The position numbers were made by a program, and so were the translations under genes. Shown here one piece after another: positions 1 to 5,628 of a stretch of 7,235 nt of DNA. Each line of letters opens with the position of its first letter. The stretch's first letter is position 1. The notes beneath the pieces were generated by a model, which saw only the letters and a program-made list of their open reading frames with translations, was not told where the DNA came from and made no database searches. Source of the DNA: Chloroflexota bacterium (GTDB lineage: Bacteria; Chloroflexota; UBA6077; FW602-bin22; JACPQP01); the NCBI GenBank assembly GCA_016190465.1, contig JACPQP010000545.1, positions 1-7,235 of the forward strand. Direction: 5' to 3'.

Positions 1-1
1 G

Positions 2-280
2 GAGATCCTGAGAGCCCAGTTCGTGGGTATGCATGAACTCCGTAAGAACCTGACCAAGCTCCTGGAGGCCCTTCAGAAGGAGGGACGGGAGGTCGTGATC
101 ACCCAGCAGGGTAAGCCAACCGCGGTCATCATCGATCTTGAGAGATACCTCGAGGTCCAGGAGGCCCTCAAGGAGTTCGCTGACGCGAACTGCCTGGCCG
201 CCCTCCTGGAGGCAAAACGGGAGATTCGCGGAGGTGTTGGGATGGAGGCTTCGGAAGTCTTCCGCCAGAAGGGACTGTGA
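2..280 (+). CDS. Phd/YefM-family antitoxin, 5' end cut by the window edge
   Basis: The product is probably the antitoxin of a type II toxin-antitoxin pair: a small DNA-binding protein that neutralises its toxin and represses its own operon. The reading frame is open to the left edge (92 residues visible). It shows the Phd/YefM pattern: an N-terminal segment with HELRKNLTKLLEAL, then the strand-turn-strand EVVITQQGKPTAVIIDLERY, then a helical acidic tail of the kind that usually binds the toxin. A GTG at 23 and an ATG at 29 lie in frame, but neither has a Shine-Dalgarno site at a proper distance. The upstream residues EILRAQFVG also continue the family pattern, so the true start is most likely outside the window. 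The stop overlaps the start of a 24-codon ORF (TGATG), the usual antitoxin-toxin coupling, but no full toxin follows. The family call is firm; the toxin type is unknown. Confidence 0.85.
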   Translation, partial: EILRAQFVGMHELRKNLTKLLEALQKEGREVVITQQGKPTAVIIDLERYLEVQEALKEFADANCLAALLEAKREIRGGVGMEASEVFRQKGL

Positions 281-354
281 TGGACCGAGCCATCTGCTCG
301 CGCCGGGCCCAGAAGGCATTCCTCGGGAGACGCGACGAGCAGACCTACAAGTAG
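280..354 (+). pseudogene. Possible toxin remnant (RelE/ParE-like N-terminus) coupled to the antitoxin
   Basis: An ATG at 280 overlaps the antitoxin stop as TGATG and opens a 24-codon frame ending in TAG at 352. The position is where a partner toxin gene normally begins. The peptide contains ICSRRAQKAFLGRRDEQTYK; the S-R-R-A-Q-K-x-F/L stretch resembles the first helix of RelE/ParE-type toxins, which are normally about 85-100 aa. Only 18 bp separate the TAG from the next gene's start at 373, so the rest of a toxin cannot be present here. I read it as a truncated toxin, which would leave an orphan antitoxin. It could instead be a chance ORF: the match is short and judged by eye. Confidence 0.3.
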
Positions 355-372
355 CCACTTGAGGAGGGGAAC

Positions 373-1428
373 ATGACTGACAAAGTGCGCCTGGGCTTCA
401 TCGGAGCGGGATGGTGGGCGACGGCGAACCACATGCCCGTGCTCGCGGCCCGCGAGGATGTGGAGATGGCCGCGGTCTGCCGCTTGGGGCGGCGCGAGCT
501 GGAGGCGGTGCGGGACCGATTCGGCTTCCGGTTTGCCACCGAGGACTACCAGGAGCTCCTAGAGCAGCCGCTCGATGCGGTCGTCGTGGCGAGCCCGCAT
601 AGCCTGCACCACACCCACGCGAAAGCGGCGCTGGAGCGCGGGCTGCACGTGATGGTCGAGAAGCCGATGACGCTGCGGGCAACCGAAGCCTGGGAGCTAG
701 TCGTCCTGGCGCGGGCGCGCGACCGGCACCTGCTGGTCCCCTACGGCTGGAACTACAAGCCGTTCGTGGAGGAGGCGCAACGGCGGCTGGCCGATGGCGC
801 GGTGGGAGCGATCGAGTACGTGATGTGCCACATGGCCTCGCCGATACGGGGGTTGCTGGTGGGCAGGGACGTGGCGGACGTGGCCGGCTACGGTGGGCTG
901 TTTGCCCCGGATGCCCGGACCTGGGCCGATCCCCGGGTAGCCGGTGGGGGTTACGGCCTGGCGCAGATGACCCACTCGACTGGACTGCTCTTCTACGTCG
1001 CCCCGCTTCGAGCCGCTCGGGCCTTCGCCGAGATGAGCGCGCCGGACTCCGCGGTGGAGCTGTACGACGCCATCTCCATCCGCTTCCGAAATGGTGCGGT
1101 CGGGGTGGTCTCCGGCGCGGGGACCGTGCCGGCGCCCAGCGGGTTCCAGTTGGACGTCCGCATCTTCGGCAGTGAGGGGATGCTGCTACTCGACGTCGAG
1201 CGCGAGCGCCTGGAGGTGCGACGGCGCGACGGCCGGGCCTTCACGATGCCCCTGCATTCCGGCGATGGCGCCTACACCTGCGTGACGCCACCAAACCGCT
1301 TCGTCGACCTGATCCGGGGGCTCAGCGACCGCAACAACTCGTCCGGTGAGATCGCCGCCCGATCGGTCGAGTTGCTGGACGCCGCCTATCGCTCGGCCGT
1401 GAGCGGATGCCCGGAGGCAGTCGAGTGA
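373..1428 (+). CDS. Gfo/Idh/MocA-family NAD(P)-dependent oxidoreductase
   Basis: A cytoplasmic 351-aa dehydrogenase-like protein, normal length for a family that mostly oxidises or reduces sugars, inositols and related polyols with NAD(P). The N-terminal Rossmann domain (about 4-125) begins with the dinucleotide motif GFIGAGWWA (8-16) and contains the family's EKP motif (96-98), with K97 the expected active-site lysine. The C-terminal alpha/beta substrate domain spans about 130-345. The usual GG-(x)n-D-x-G-x-H signature appears as GGGYGLAQMTH (191-201): H201 is kept, but the position four residues before it, usually Asp, is A197. The start ATG has a good Shine-Dalgarno site (GAGGAGG, 361-367). 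The gene lies upstream of the cellulase on the same strand with 151 bp between, so shared sugar metabolism is possible but unproven. The substrate cannot be predicted. Confidence 0.93.
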   Translation: MTDKVRLGFIGAGWWATANHMPVLAAREDVEMAAVCRLGRRELEAVRDRFGFRFATEDYQELLEQPLDAVVVASPHSLHHTHAKAALERGLHVMVEKPMTLRATEAWELVVLARARDRHLLVPYGWNYKPFVEEAQRRLADGAVGAIEYVMCHMASPIRGLLVGRDVADVAGYGGLFAPDARTWADPRVAGGGYGLAQMTHSTGLLFYVAPLRAARAFAEMSAPDSAVELYDAISIRFRNGAVGVVSGAGTVPAPSGFQLDVRIFGSEGMLLLDVERERLEVRRRDGRAFTMPLHSGDGAYTCVTPPNRFVDLIRGLSDRNNSSGEIAARSVELLDAAYRSAVSGCPEAVE

Positions 1429-1457
1429 CCCCGACTTTGCGCTCTTCGTGCTCTCGT

Positions 1458-1471
1458 GGTGAACGTTCACC
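1458..1471. promoter_or_regulatory. 14-bp perfect palindrome, candidate LacI-family operator for the cellulase
   Basis: GGTGAACGTTCACC equals its own reverse complement over all 14 bases and is centred on CG, which is typical of operators bound by LacI/GalR-family repressors. It lies 108 bp before the cellulase ATG and 29 bp after the oxidoreductase stop, in a non-coding gap. Cellulase genes in some actinobacteria are controlled by the LacI-type repressor CelR through a 14-bp palindrome with a central CG (TGGGAGCGCTCCCA), so location and architecture agree. The regulator is inferred; none is encoded in this window. Confidence 0.45.
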
Positions 1472-1507
1472 CCGTCCCCGCATGCCCTGTCTCCCCCGCG
1501 CCCATCC

Positions 1508-1540
1508 CCCCCATCGCCGCGTCGCGAGTGGCGATGGGGG
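1508..1540 (+). other. Strong 11-bp stem-loop in the cellulase leader
   Basis: CCCCCATCGCC (1508-1518) pairs perfectly with GGCGATGGGGG (1530-1540) around an 11-nt loop. It follows a C-rich tract (about 1470-1513) and precedes the cellulase start by 39 nt. There is no T-run after it, so it may be a weak or factor-assisted terminator for the upstream oxidoreductase gene, or a leader structure affecting cellulase mRNA. The pairing is certain; the role is not. Confidence 0.5.
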
Positions 1541-1579
1541 AGGAGAGTCCGGCACGCCACTTGCCACCGGGCCGGCACT

Positions 1580-3379
1580 ATGCGCAGGCGGTGGTTCCGG
1601 CTTGTCGCTCTCGGCGTCTTCGTCGCGATGGCGATCGCCGGCAGCGTGCACTTCCTGGCAGGGCGCGACGACCGATCGTGGCCGGCTGATGGCCGGTTTC
1701 CGGTCGATGCACTGTCGGATGAGTTGACGCGCCTGGTGCCAGCCGGGCTGCCGGGCGACTGCCGGCGCGATCCGGCCCAGGTGCCCCCCCCGCCGTCGCC
1801 CGATGGGCGAACAGCCAACGACCTCCACACGTGCGGTAGCCGCATCTACGATGCCTCCGGCCAGGAGGTCCTCCTCACGGGCGTCAACTGGTTTGGCCTG
1901 GAGACCGGCACCTACGCGCCGCACGGCCTGTGGGCGCGGAACTGGCGCACCGTGCTTGACCAGATCGCCGGACTCGGCTACAACACGATCCGCCTGCCGT
2001 TCAGCAACGAGGCGCTCGATCCTGGCCGCCAGGTGAACGGCATCAACTTCGCGCTCAACCCCGACCTTCAGGGGCTGAGTAGCTTACAGGTGCTCGATCT
2101 GCTGATCGCCGGCGCGCGCGAGCGCGGGCTGCGGGTGGTGCTGGATCGCCACCGACCGACCGCGGCGGGGCAGTCGGCGCTGTGGTACACGGACGAGGTG
2201 CCGGAAGAGCGGTGGATCGCCGACTGGCGTATGCTTGCTGCGCGGTACCGTGGGAACGACACCGTCGTCGGCTTCGATCTCCACAACGAGCCACGCGGCG
2301 AGGCGACCTGGGGCACCGGCGACCCGCGCACCGACTGGCGCCTGGCCGCCGAGCGCGCGGGGAACGCAGTTCTCGAGGTGAACCCCCACCTCCTGATCTT
2401 CGTCGAGGGAGTCGAGCGCCACCAGGGCGACTGGTTCTGGTGGGGCGGGGAGCTCCGAGGCGTGCGGGAGGCGCCGGTCCGCCTCGCCGTGCCCAACCGG
2501 GTCGTCTACAGCCCGCACGACTACGGTCCGAGCGTGTACGAGCAGGGCTGGTTCCAGGATCGTGAGTTCCCGGCGAACCTCCCCGACGTCTGGACGCGGC
2601 GGTGGGGTTACCTCGCTCGCGAAGGGATCGCCCCGGTCGTCGTCGGAGAGTTCGGCGGCCGGTCGGTCGGGGATGATCGCGACGGGCAATGGCAGCGAAC
2701 GCTGCTGGCCTACCTGCGGAAGCGCGGCATCGGGTATCTCGCCTGGTCGCTCAACCCAAACTCGGGCGACACCGGCGGCATCCTCGCCGACGATTGGCAA
2801 CGGGTCGTTCAGGAGAAACAGGAGGTCTATCGTCAGGGCCTCGCCGGTCCCATCGGACTCGGCGCCGGGGGGACATTCGGGCGCGCGCCGTCGCGACTGG
2901 CCGTCCGCTTCCGGCAGCTCGAGACGGCCACGACGTCGAACACCATTAGCTTCGCCTTCGAGATCGTGAACGATGGCCCCGATCCCCTTGACCTCCACCG
3001 CCTGGAGATGCGCTACTGGTATACGGCCGGCGACCTCAAAGGGAGGACCCAGATCGCCAGCGTGGACTGGGCGGCCATAGGCGATGGCCAGGTCAAGCTC
3101 GTCTTGGTAGCGACGACGCAAGGGAGACAGGATCACTACCTGCGCGTGCGCTTCGGCGAGGGAGTCATCGAGCCGTACCAGACCAGCGGAAAAGTGCAGG
3201 TACGCTTCCACCGCTCCGATTGGTCGAACTACCAGCAGGACAACGACTACAGCTTCGCCGGAGAGCTGCCACGCGATGGGCAACTTGTGGCGTGGAACCG
3301 TGTCACACTCTACCTCGACGGGCGGCTCGTGTCCGGCCAGGAGCCGCCAGGTGCCGCGACTGACGGGGAGACGGGGTGA
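1580..3379 (+). CDS. Secreted or anchored GH5 endoglucanase (cellulase) with C-terminal CBM3
   Basis: A 599-aa beta-1,4-glucanase expected to act outside the cell on cellulose. Residues 1-27 (MRRRWFR followed by a hydrophobic run) form a Sec signal or membrane anchor; AIA (18-20) could be a cleavage site. After a spacer with a proline run comes a GH5 barrel (about 85-418) very like Acidothermus E1 endoglucanase (subfamily GH5_1): VNWFGLETGTY (102-112), LDRHRP (188-193), FDLHNEP with acid/base E237, SPHDY (311-315), and GEFGG with nucleophile E357. The 120-residue gap between the two glutamates equals that of E1. A short linker leads to a CBM3 cellulose-binding domain (about 437-588) with RYWYT (478-482), VDWAAIG (495-501) and SDWSN...DNDYS (546-558). 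The ATG at 1580 is the only start that keeps the full signal peptide, although no clear Shine-Dalgarno site precedes it. Regulation may involve the palindrome at 1458-1471. Confidence 0.96.
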   Translation: MRRRWFRLVALGVFVAMAIAGSVHFLAGRDDRSWPADGRFPVDALSDELTRLVPAGLPGDCRRDPAQVPPPPSPDGRTANDLHTCGSRIYDASGQEVLLTGVNWFGLETGTYAPHGLWARNWRTVLDQIAGLGYNTIRLPFSNEALDPGRQVNGINFALNPDLQGLSSLQVLDLLIAGARERGLRVVLDRHRPTAAGQSALWYTDEVPEERWIADWRMLAARYRGNDTVVGFDLHNEPRGEATWGTGDPRTDWRLAAERAGNAVLEVNPHLLIFVEGVERHQGDWFWWGGELRGVREAPVRLAVPNRVVYSPHDYGPSVYEQGWFQDREFPANLPDVWTRRWGYLAREGIAPVVVGEFGGRSVGDDRDGQWQRTLLAYLRKRGIGYLAWSLNPNSGDTGGILADDWQRVVQEKQEVYRQGLAGPIGLGAGGTFGRAPSRLAVRFRQLETATTSNTISFAFEIVNDGPDPLDLHRLEMRYWYTAGDLKGRTQIASVDWAAIGDGQVKLVLVATTQGRQDHYLRVRFGEGVIEPYQTSGKVQVRFHRSDWSNYQQDNDYSFAGELPRDGQLVAWNRVTLYLDGRLVSGQEPPGAATDGETG

Positions 3380-3409
3380 CGGGGCGAGGGGGCCCCTCGC
3401 CCCGTCACC
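3375..3409 (+). terminator. Long GC hairpin overlapping the cellulase stop, probable terminator
   Basis: GGTGACGGGGCGAGGG (3375-3390) is the exact reverse complement of CCCTCGCCCCGTCACC (3394-3409), giving a stem of up to about 15-16 bp with a minimal loop. The cellulase TGA (3377-3379) sits inside the left arm. No T-run follows, as is common for terminators in high-GC genomes. It separates the cellulase from the next promoter at 3462 and, being nearly symmetrical, could act on either strand. Confidence 0.65.
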
Positions 3410-3461
3410 TCCGGCACCCGACCCTGACTTAAGGTGGCATTAGAATCCGACGGCAGGCCCA

Positions 3462-3490
3462 TTGACGGACCGGCCGGCAAGAGGTACACT
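3462..3490 (+). promoter_or_regulatory. Sigma70-type promoter for the 73-aa gene
   Basis: TTGACG (3462-3467) and TACACT (3485-3490) are separated by exactly 17 bp. These match the -35 consensus in 5 of 6 bases and the -10 consensus (TATAAT) in 4 of 6, including the key T-A at the start and T at the end. Transcription is expected to begin near 3497, giving an untranslated leader of about 79 nt before the GTG at 3576. It lies clear of the cellulase terminator and is the best promoter seen in the window. Confidence 0.65.
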
Positions 3491-3496
3491 ACCATC

Positions 3497-3523
3497 AGAA
3501 CAGATGTTCGGAACGCGCGTTCG
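3497..3523. promoter_or_regulatory. Two tandem GAAC-N4-GTTC boxes, candidate LexA (SOS) operators
   Basis: GAACAGATGTTC (3498-3509) and GAACGCGCGTTC (3511-3522) are two 12-bp inverted repeats with centres 13 bp apart. Both fit CGAAC-RNRY-GTTCG, the LexA/DinR box of Firmicutes and, in similar form, actinobacteria, except for the first base. The second is a perfect palindrome. Both sit at and just after the predicted transcription start, where a bound repressor would block RNA polymerase. The inverted repeats are read directly; binding by LexA is inference, since the organism's LexA is unknown. Confidence 0.55.
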
Positions 3524-3560
3524 AGTACCAACCCGGACTGCTGCTCACCGGACCGTGAAC

Positions 3561-3567
3561 AGGGAGG
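3561..3567 (+). promoter_or_regulatory. Ribosome binding site fixing the GTG start at 3576
   Basis: AGGGAGG lies 8 nt before the in-frame GTG at 3576. The same frame is open further left to a TTG at 3462, but that codon is inside the -35 box of the promoter and cannot be part of the mRNA made from it. This site therefore decides in favour of the short 73-aa product. Confidence 0.7.
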
Positions 3568-3575
3568 ATCACGCC

Positions 3576-3797
3576 GTGGATTCGCTGTCCCGCCACACCA
3601 CCGACCAGGTTCGCCATCGGATCGAGACTACTGATCGCCTCCTCCGCGCGGTTGTCCACCTGACACCGCGGCAGGCGACGCTGTTCCTCCTCAGCTTCGA
3701 TCTGTGCTTTGCCCGCGTCACTGGGCATGAGGCGACGGAGACCCAGCGGCTACTGGTCACGGCGGCGCTGCGGCGGGCGGCGACGACCGACTCGTGA
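3576..3797 (+). CDS. Small protein of unknown function (73 aa) behind a LexA-like operator
   Basis: I do not recognise this protein. From the GTG at 3576 it is 73 residues long, rich in Arg, Thr and Leu, and looks all-helical. A first basic helix (about 10-28, DQVRHRIETTDRLLRAVVH) is followed by LTPRQATLFLLSFDLCFARVTG (29-50) and a last helix TETQRLLVTAALRRA (54-68). There is one cysteine (44), no convincing membrane span and no signal peptide; several short basic patches could allow nucleic-acid or protein binding. It has its own promoter (3462-3490), tandem GAAC-N4-GTTC boxes and a strong Shine-Dalgarno site, all of which argue that it is a real gene. The antiporter gene starts 79 bp downstream without an obvious terminator. 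If the boxes bind LexA, this would be a DNA-damage-induced small protein; the function stays open. Confidence 0.65.
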   Translation: MDSLSRHTTDQVRHRIETTDRLLRAVVHLTPRQATLFLLSFDLCFARVTGHEATETQRLLVTAALRRAATTDS

Positions 3798-3876
3798 GCG
3801 TGCCTCACCTGGATCTTGAGACGAGAGTAGAATAGAATCGAACTCGCGGAGCCAGGATCGCCAGGAAGAGCCGGGC

Positions 3877-5601
3877 ATGCCCATCACCTCGCTGATCGTC
3901 GACCTCGCCCTCATCGTCTTCGCCGCGAGCGTCGCCGGTGCTCTCGCCCACCGGCTCGGCCAGCCGGCGCTGCTTGGCTACCTCCTTGCTGGCGCGGTGA
4001 TCGGCCCGCATGCGCTTGGCGTGGTCAGTAAGATCGAGCTGGTGAACGTCCTGGCCGAGGTTGGCGTGGCGTTCCTCATGTTCGCCCTTGGCGTCCACGT
4101 CAGCCTGCGCGAGTTGCAGCCGGTGCGCCGGGTGGCGGTCTTCGGCGGGACGTTGCAGATCCTGCTCACGATGGCGCTTGGCGTCGCAATCGGGCAGGCG
4201 ATTGGCCTCGCTGCGGGCGCCTCGCTGTTCCTCGGGGCCGTGATCGCCCTCAGCAGCACCTCGGTCACGCTGAAGGTGCTCGCCGACCGTGGGGAGCTCG
4301 ACGCGCTGCACGGCCGGATCACGACCGGGTTGCTGATCGTTCAGGACCTGAGCGTCGTGCCGATCGTGGTGCTGCTTTCGGCGCTGGTCGCGCCACCCGA
4401 GGTGCTGGCAGCGGCGCTCGGGCTGGCGCTGGTAAAGGCGGGTGGGGTGCTGGCAGGGGTGTATGTCCTCGGCACGCGGATCGTCCCCGCGATACTCCTT
4501 CGCGTTGCCGAGCTGCGCTCGCGGGAGCTCTTCCTGCTGGCGATCGTCGCCCTGGTGCTCGGGACCGCGATTGGCGCGTCGGCCCTTGGCATCTCGTTTG
4601 CCTTCGGCGCGTTCATCGCCGGCGTCGTGGTCAGCGAGTCGGAGTTCAGCTCCGAGATCCTGGCCGAGGTCGTGCCGCTCCGCGACCTGTTTTCAGTCGT
4701 GTTCTTCGCCTCGATTGGGATGCTCGTCGACGGGCAGTTCATTCTGGCCAATGTGGGCTCGCTTGGCGCCGTCATCGGCGGCATCGTGCTCGGGAAGCTG
4801 ATCGCCAGCGTGCTCGCGATCGGCCTATTCGGCTACGCCACGCGGCTGGCAATCCTGGCGGGGCTCGGCCTCGTGCAGATCGGGGAGTTCTCCTTTGTGC
4901 TCGCGCGCATCGGGGTTGCGCAGGGCATCCTCGACGAGCACTTCTACTCGCTCACCACCAGCGCCGCCCTCGTCACGATCCTGCTCACGCCAGTGGCTAT
5001 GCAGGCAGGCCCCCGAGTGGTCGCGATGCTGGCCCAGGTGCCGCTGCTCCGGACCCTGTTGCGCGAGCCGGCGGCGGCCTCGATCCCGGCCGCGCGGAGC
5101 GAGCTCTCCGGCCACGTCGTCATCGCCGGCTACGGAGCGGTAGGCCGGCTGCTCGGGCAGGTGCTGACCGCTCGCCGCTTCCGCTACTTCGTGATCGACT
5201 ACGATCCCCATGTGATCGCCCAGCTCCGCAAGCAGGGGATTCCCTGTGTCTACGGGGACGCCGGCAATCCGCACGTCCTGGCGCTGGCCAACCTGCCACG
5301 CTGCCGAGTGTTCGCGGTGACGCTACCGGATCCACTGGCCGCGGAGCGGGCCATCCGCAACGCGCTCCAGATCAACCCGCGCCTGGACGCGATCGCCCGG
5401 GCGCCTCGCCACGTCGACGTCGAGATCCTGCGGGACAGTGGTGCCACTGAGGTCGTCGAGCCAAAGTTCGAGACCGGTCTGGAGATCATGCGACACGCGC
5501 TGCACCGCTTCGGCGTGTCCAGCACTGAGATCGCCTACCAGGTCAGCCACCTGCGCGAGCGCCACTATCGCGGAGCTGTTCCCGAGCCCGAGGAGGACTA
5601 A
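3877..5601 (+). CDS. CPA2-family cation:proton antiporter with TrkA-N/RCK domain (Kef/YbaL type)
   Basis: A 574-aa inner-membrane exchanger, expected to swap K+ or Na+ for H+ and take part in pH and ion balance. Residues about 5-395 form the Na+/H+ exchanger domain with roughly 12-13 hydrophobic segments: GYLLAGAVIGP (34-44), LAEVGVAFLMFALG (59-72), LSSTSVTLKVL (125-135) and the QD pair Q156-D157, whose aspartate is the expected ion/proton site. Residues about 412-530 are a Rossmann-type TrkA-N (RCK) domain: VVIAGYGAVG (414-423) with the GxGxxG glycines, D441 at the end of the second strand for ribose binding, and GDAGNP (460-465). This suggests gating by NAD(H) or a related nucleotide. Length and layout match KefB/KefC and YbaL; the glutathione-linked ancillary subunit of Kef systems is not seen. 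The start has AGGAAG (3863-3868) 8 nt upstream. The gene may be transcribed with the 73-aa gene. The ion is not determined. Confidence 0.94.
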   Translation: MPITSLIVDLALIVFAASVAGALAHRLGQPALLGYLLAGAVIGPHALGVVSKIELVNVLAEVGVAFLMFALGVHVSLRELQPVRRVAVFGGTLQILLTMALGVAIGQAIGLAAGASLFLGAVIALSSTSVTLKVLADRGELDALHGRITTGLLIVQDLSVVPIVVLLSALVAPPEVLAAALGLALVKAGGVLAGVYVLGTRIVPAILLRVAELRSRELFLLAIVALVLGTAIGASALGISFAFGAFIAGVVVSESEFSSEILAEVVPLRDLFSVVFFASIGMLVDGQFILANVGSLGAVIGGIVLGKLIASVLAIGLFGYATRLAILAGLGLVQIGEFSFVLARIGVAQGILDEHFYSLTTSAALVTILLTPVAMQAGPRVVAMLAQVPLLRTLLREPAAASIPAARSELSGHVVIAGYGAVGRLLGQVLTARRFRYFVIDYDPHVIAQLRKQGIPCVYGDAGNPHVLALANLPRCRVFAVTLPDPLAAERAIRNALQINPRLDAIARAPRHVDVEILRDSGATEVVEPKFETGLEIMRHALHRFGVSSTEIAYQVSHLRERHYRGAVPEPEED

Positions 5602-5628
5602 CCCTCTACTCAAGCAACCTGCTTCTCG

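Noticed and set aside
2084..3283. 399-aa open frame on the - strand across the cellulase
   Set aside because: It is a shadow of the GH5-CBM3 gene, whose + strand translation shows catalytic motifs throughout. GC-rich codon use keeps the opposite frame open.
3441..3446. TAGAAT as a -10 box of a second promoter upstream of the 73-aa gene
   Set aside because: No matching -35 hexamer at a suitable distance; the region behind it is the end of the terminator.
3462..3575. N-terminal extension of the 73-aa protein from a TTG at 3462
   Set aside because: The TTG is the start of the -35 hexamer, the extension would cover the promoter and operator boxes, and the GTG at 3576 has a strong Shine-Dalgarno site.
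3828..3838. Overlapping TAGAAT hexamers before the antiporter as a promoter
   Set aside because: No -35 element lies at 16-18 bp. The TTGAGA at 3816-3821 leaves a spacer of only 6 or 11 bp.
5612..5624. AAGCA-ACC-TGCTT hairpin between the convergent antiporter and thpR genes as a terminator
   Set aside because: The stem is only 5 bp with a 3-nt loop and no T-run on either strand. It is too weak to call.
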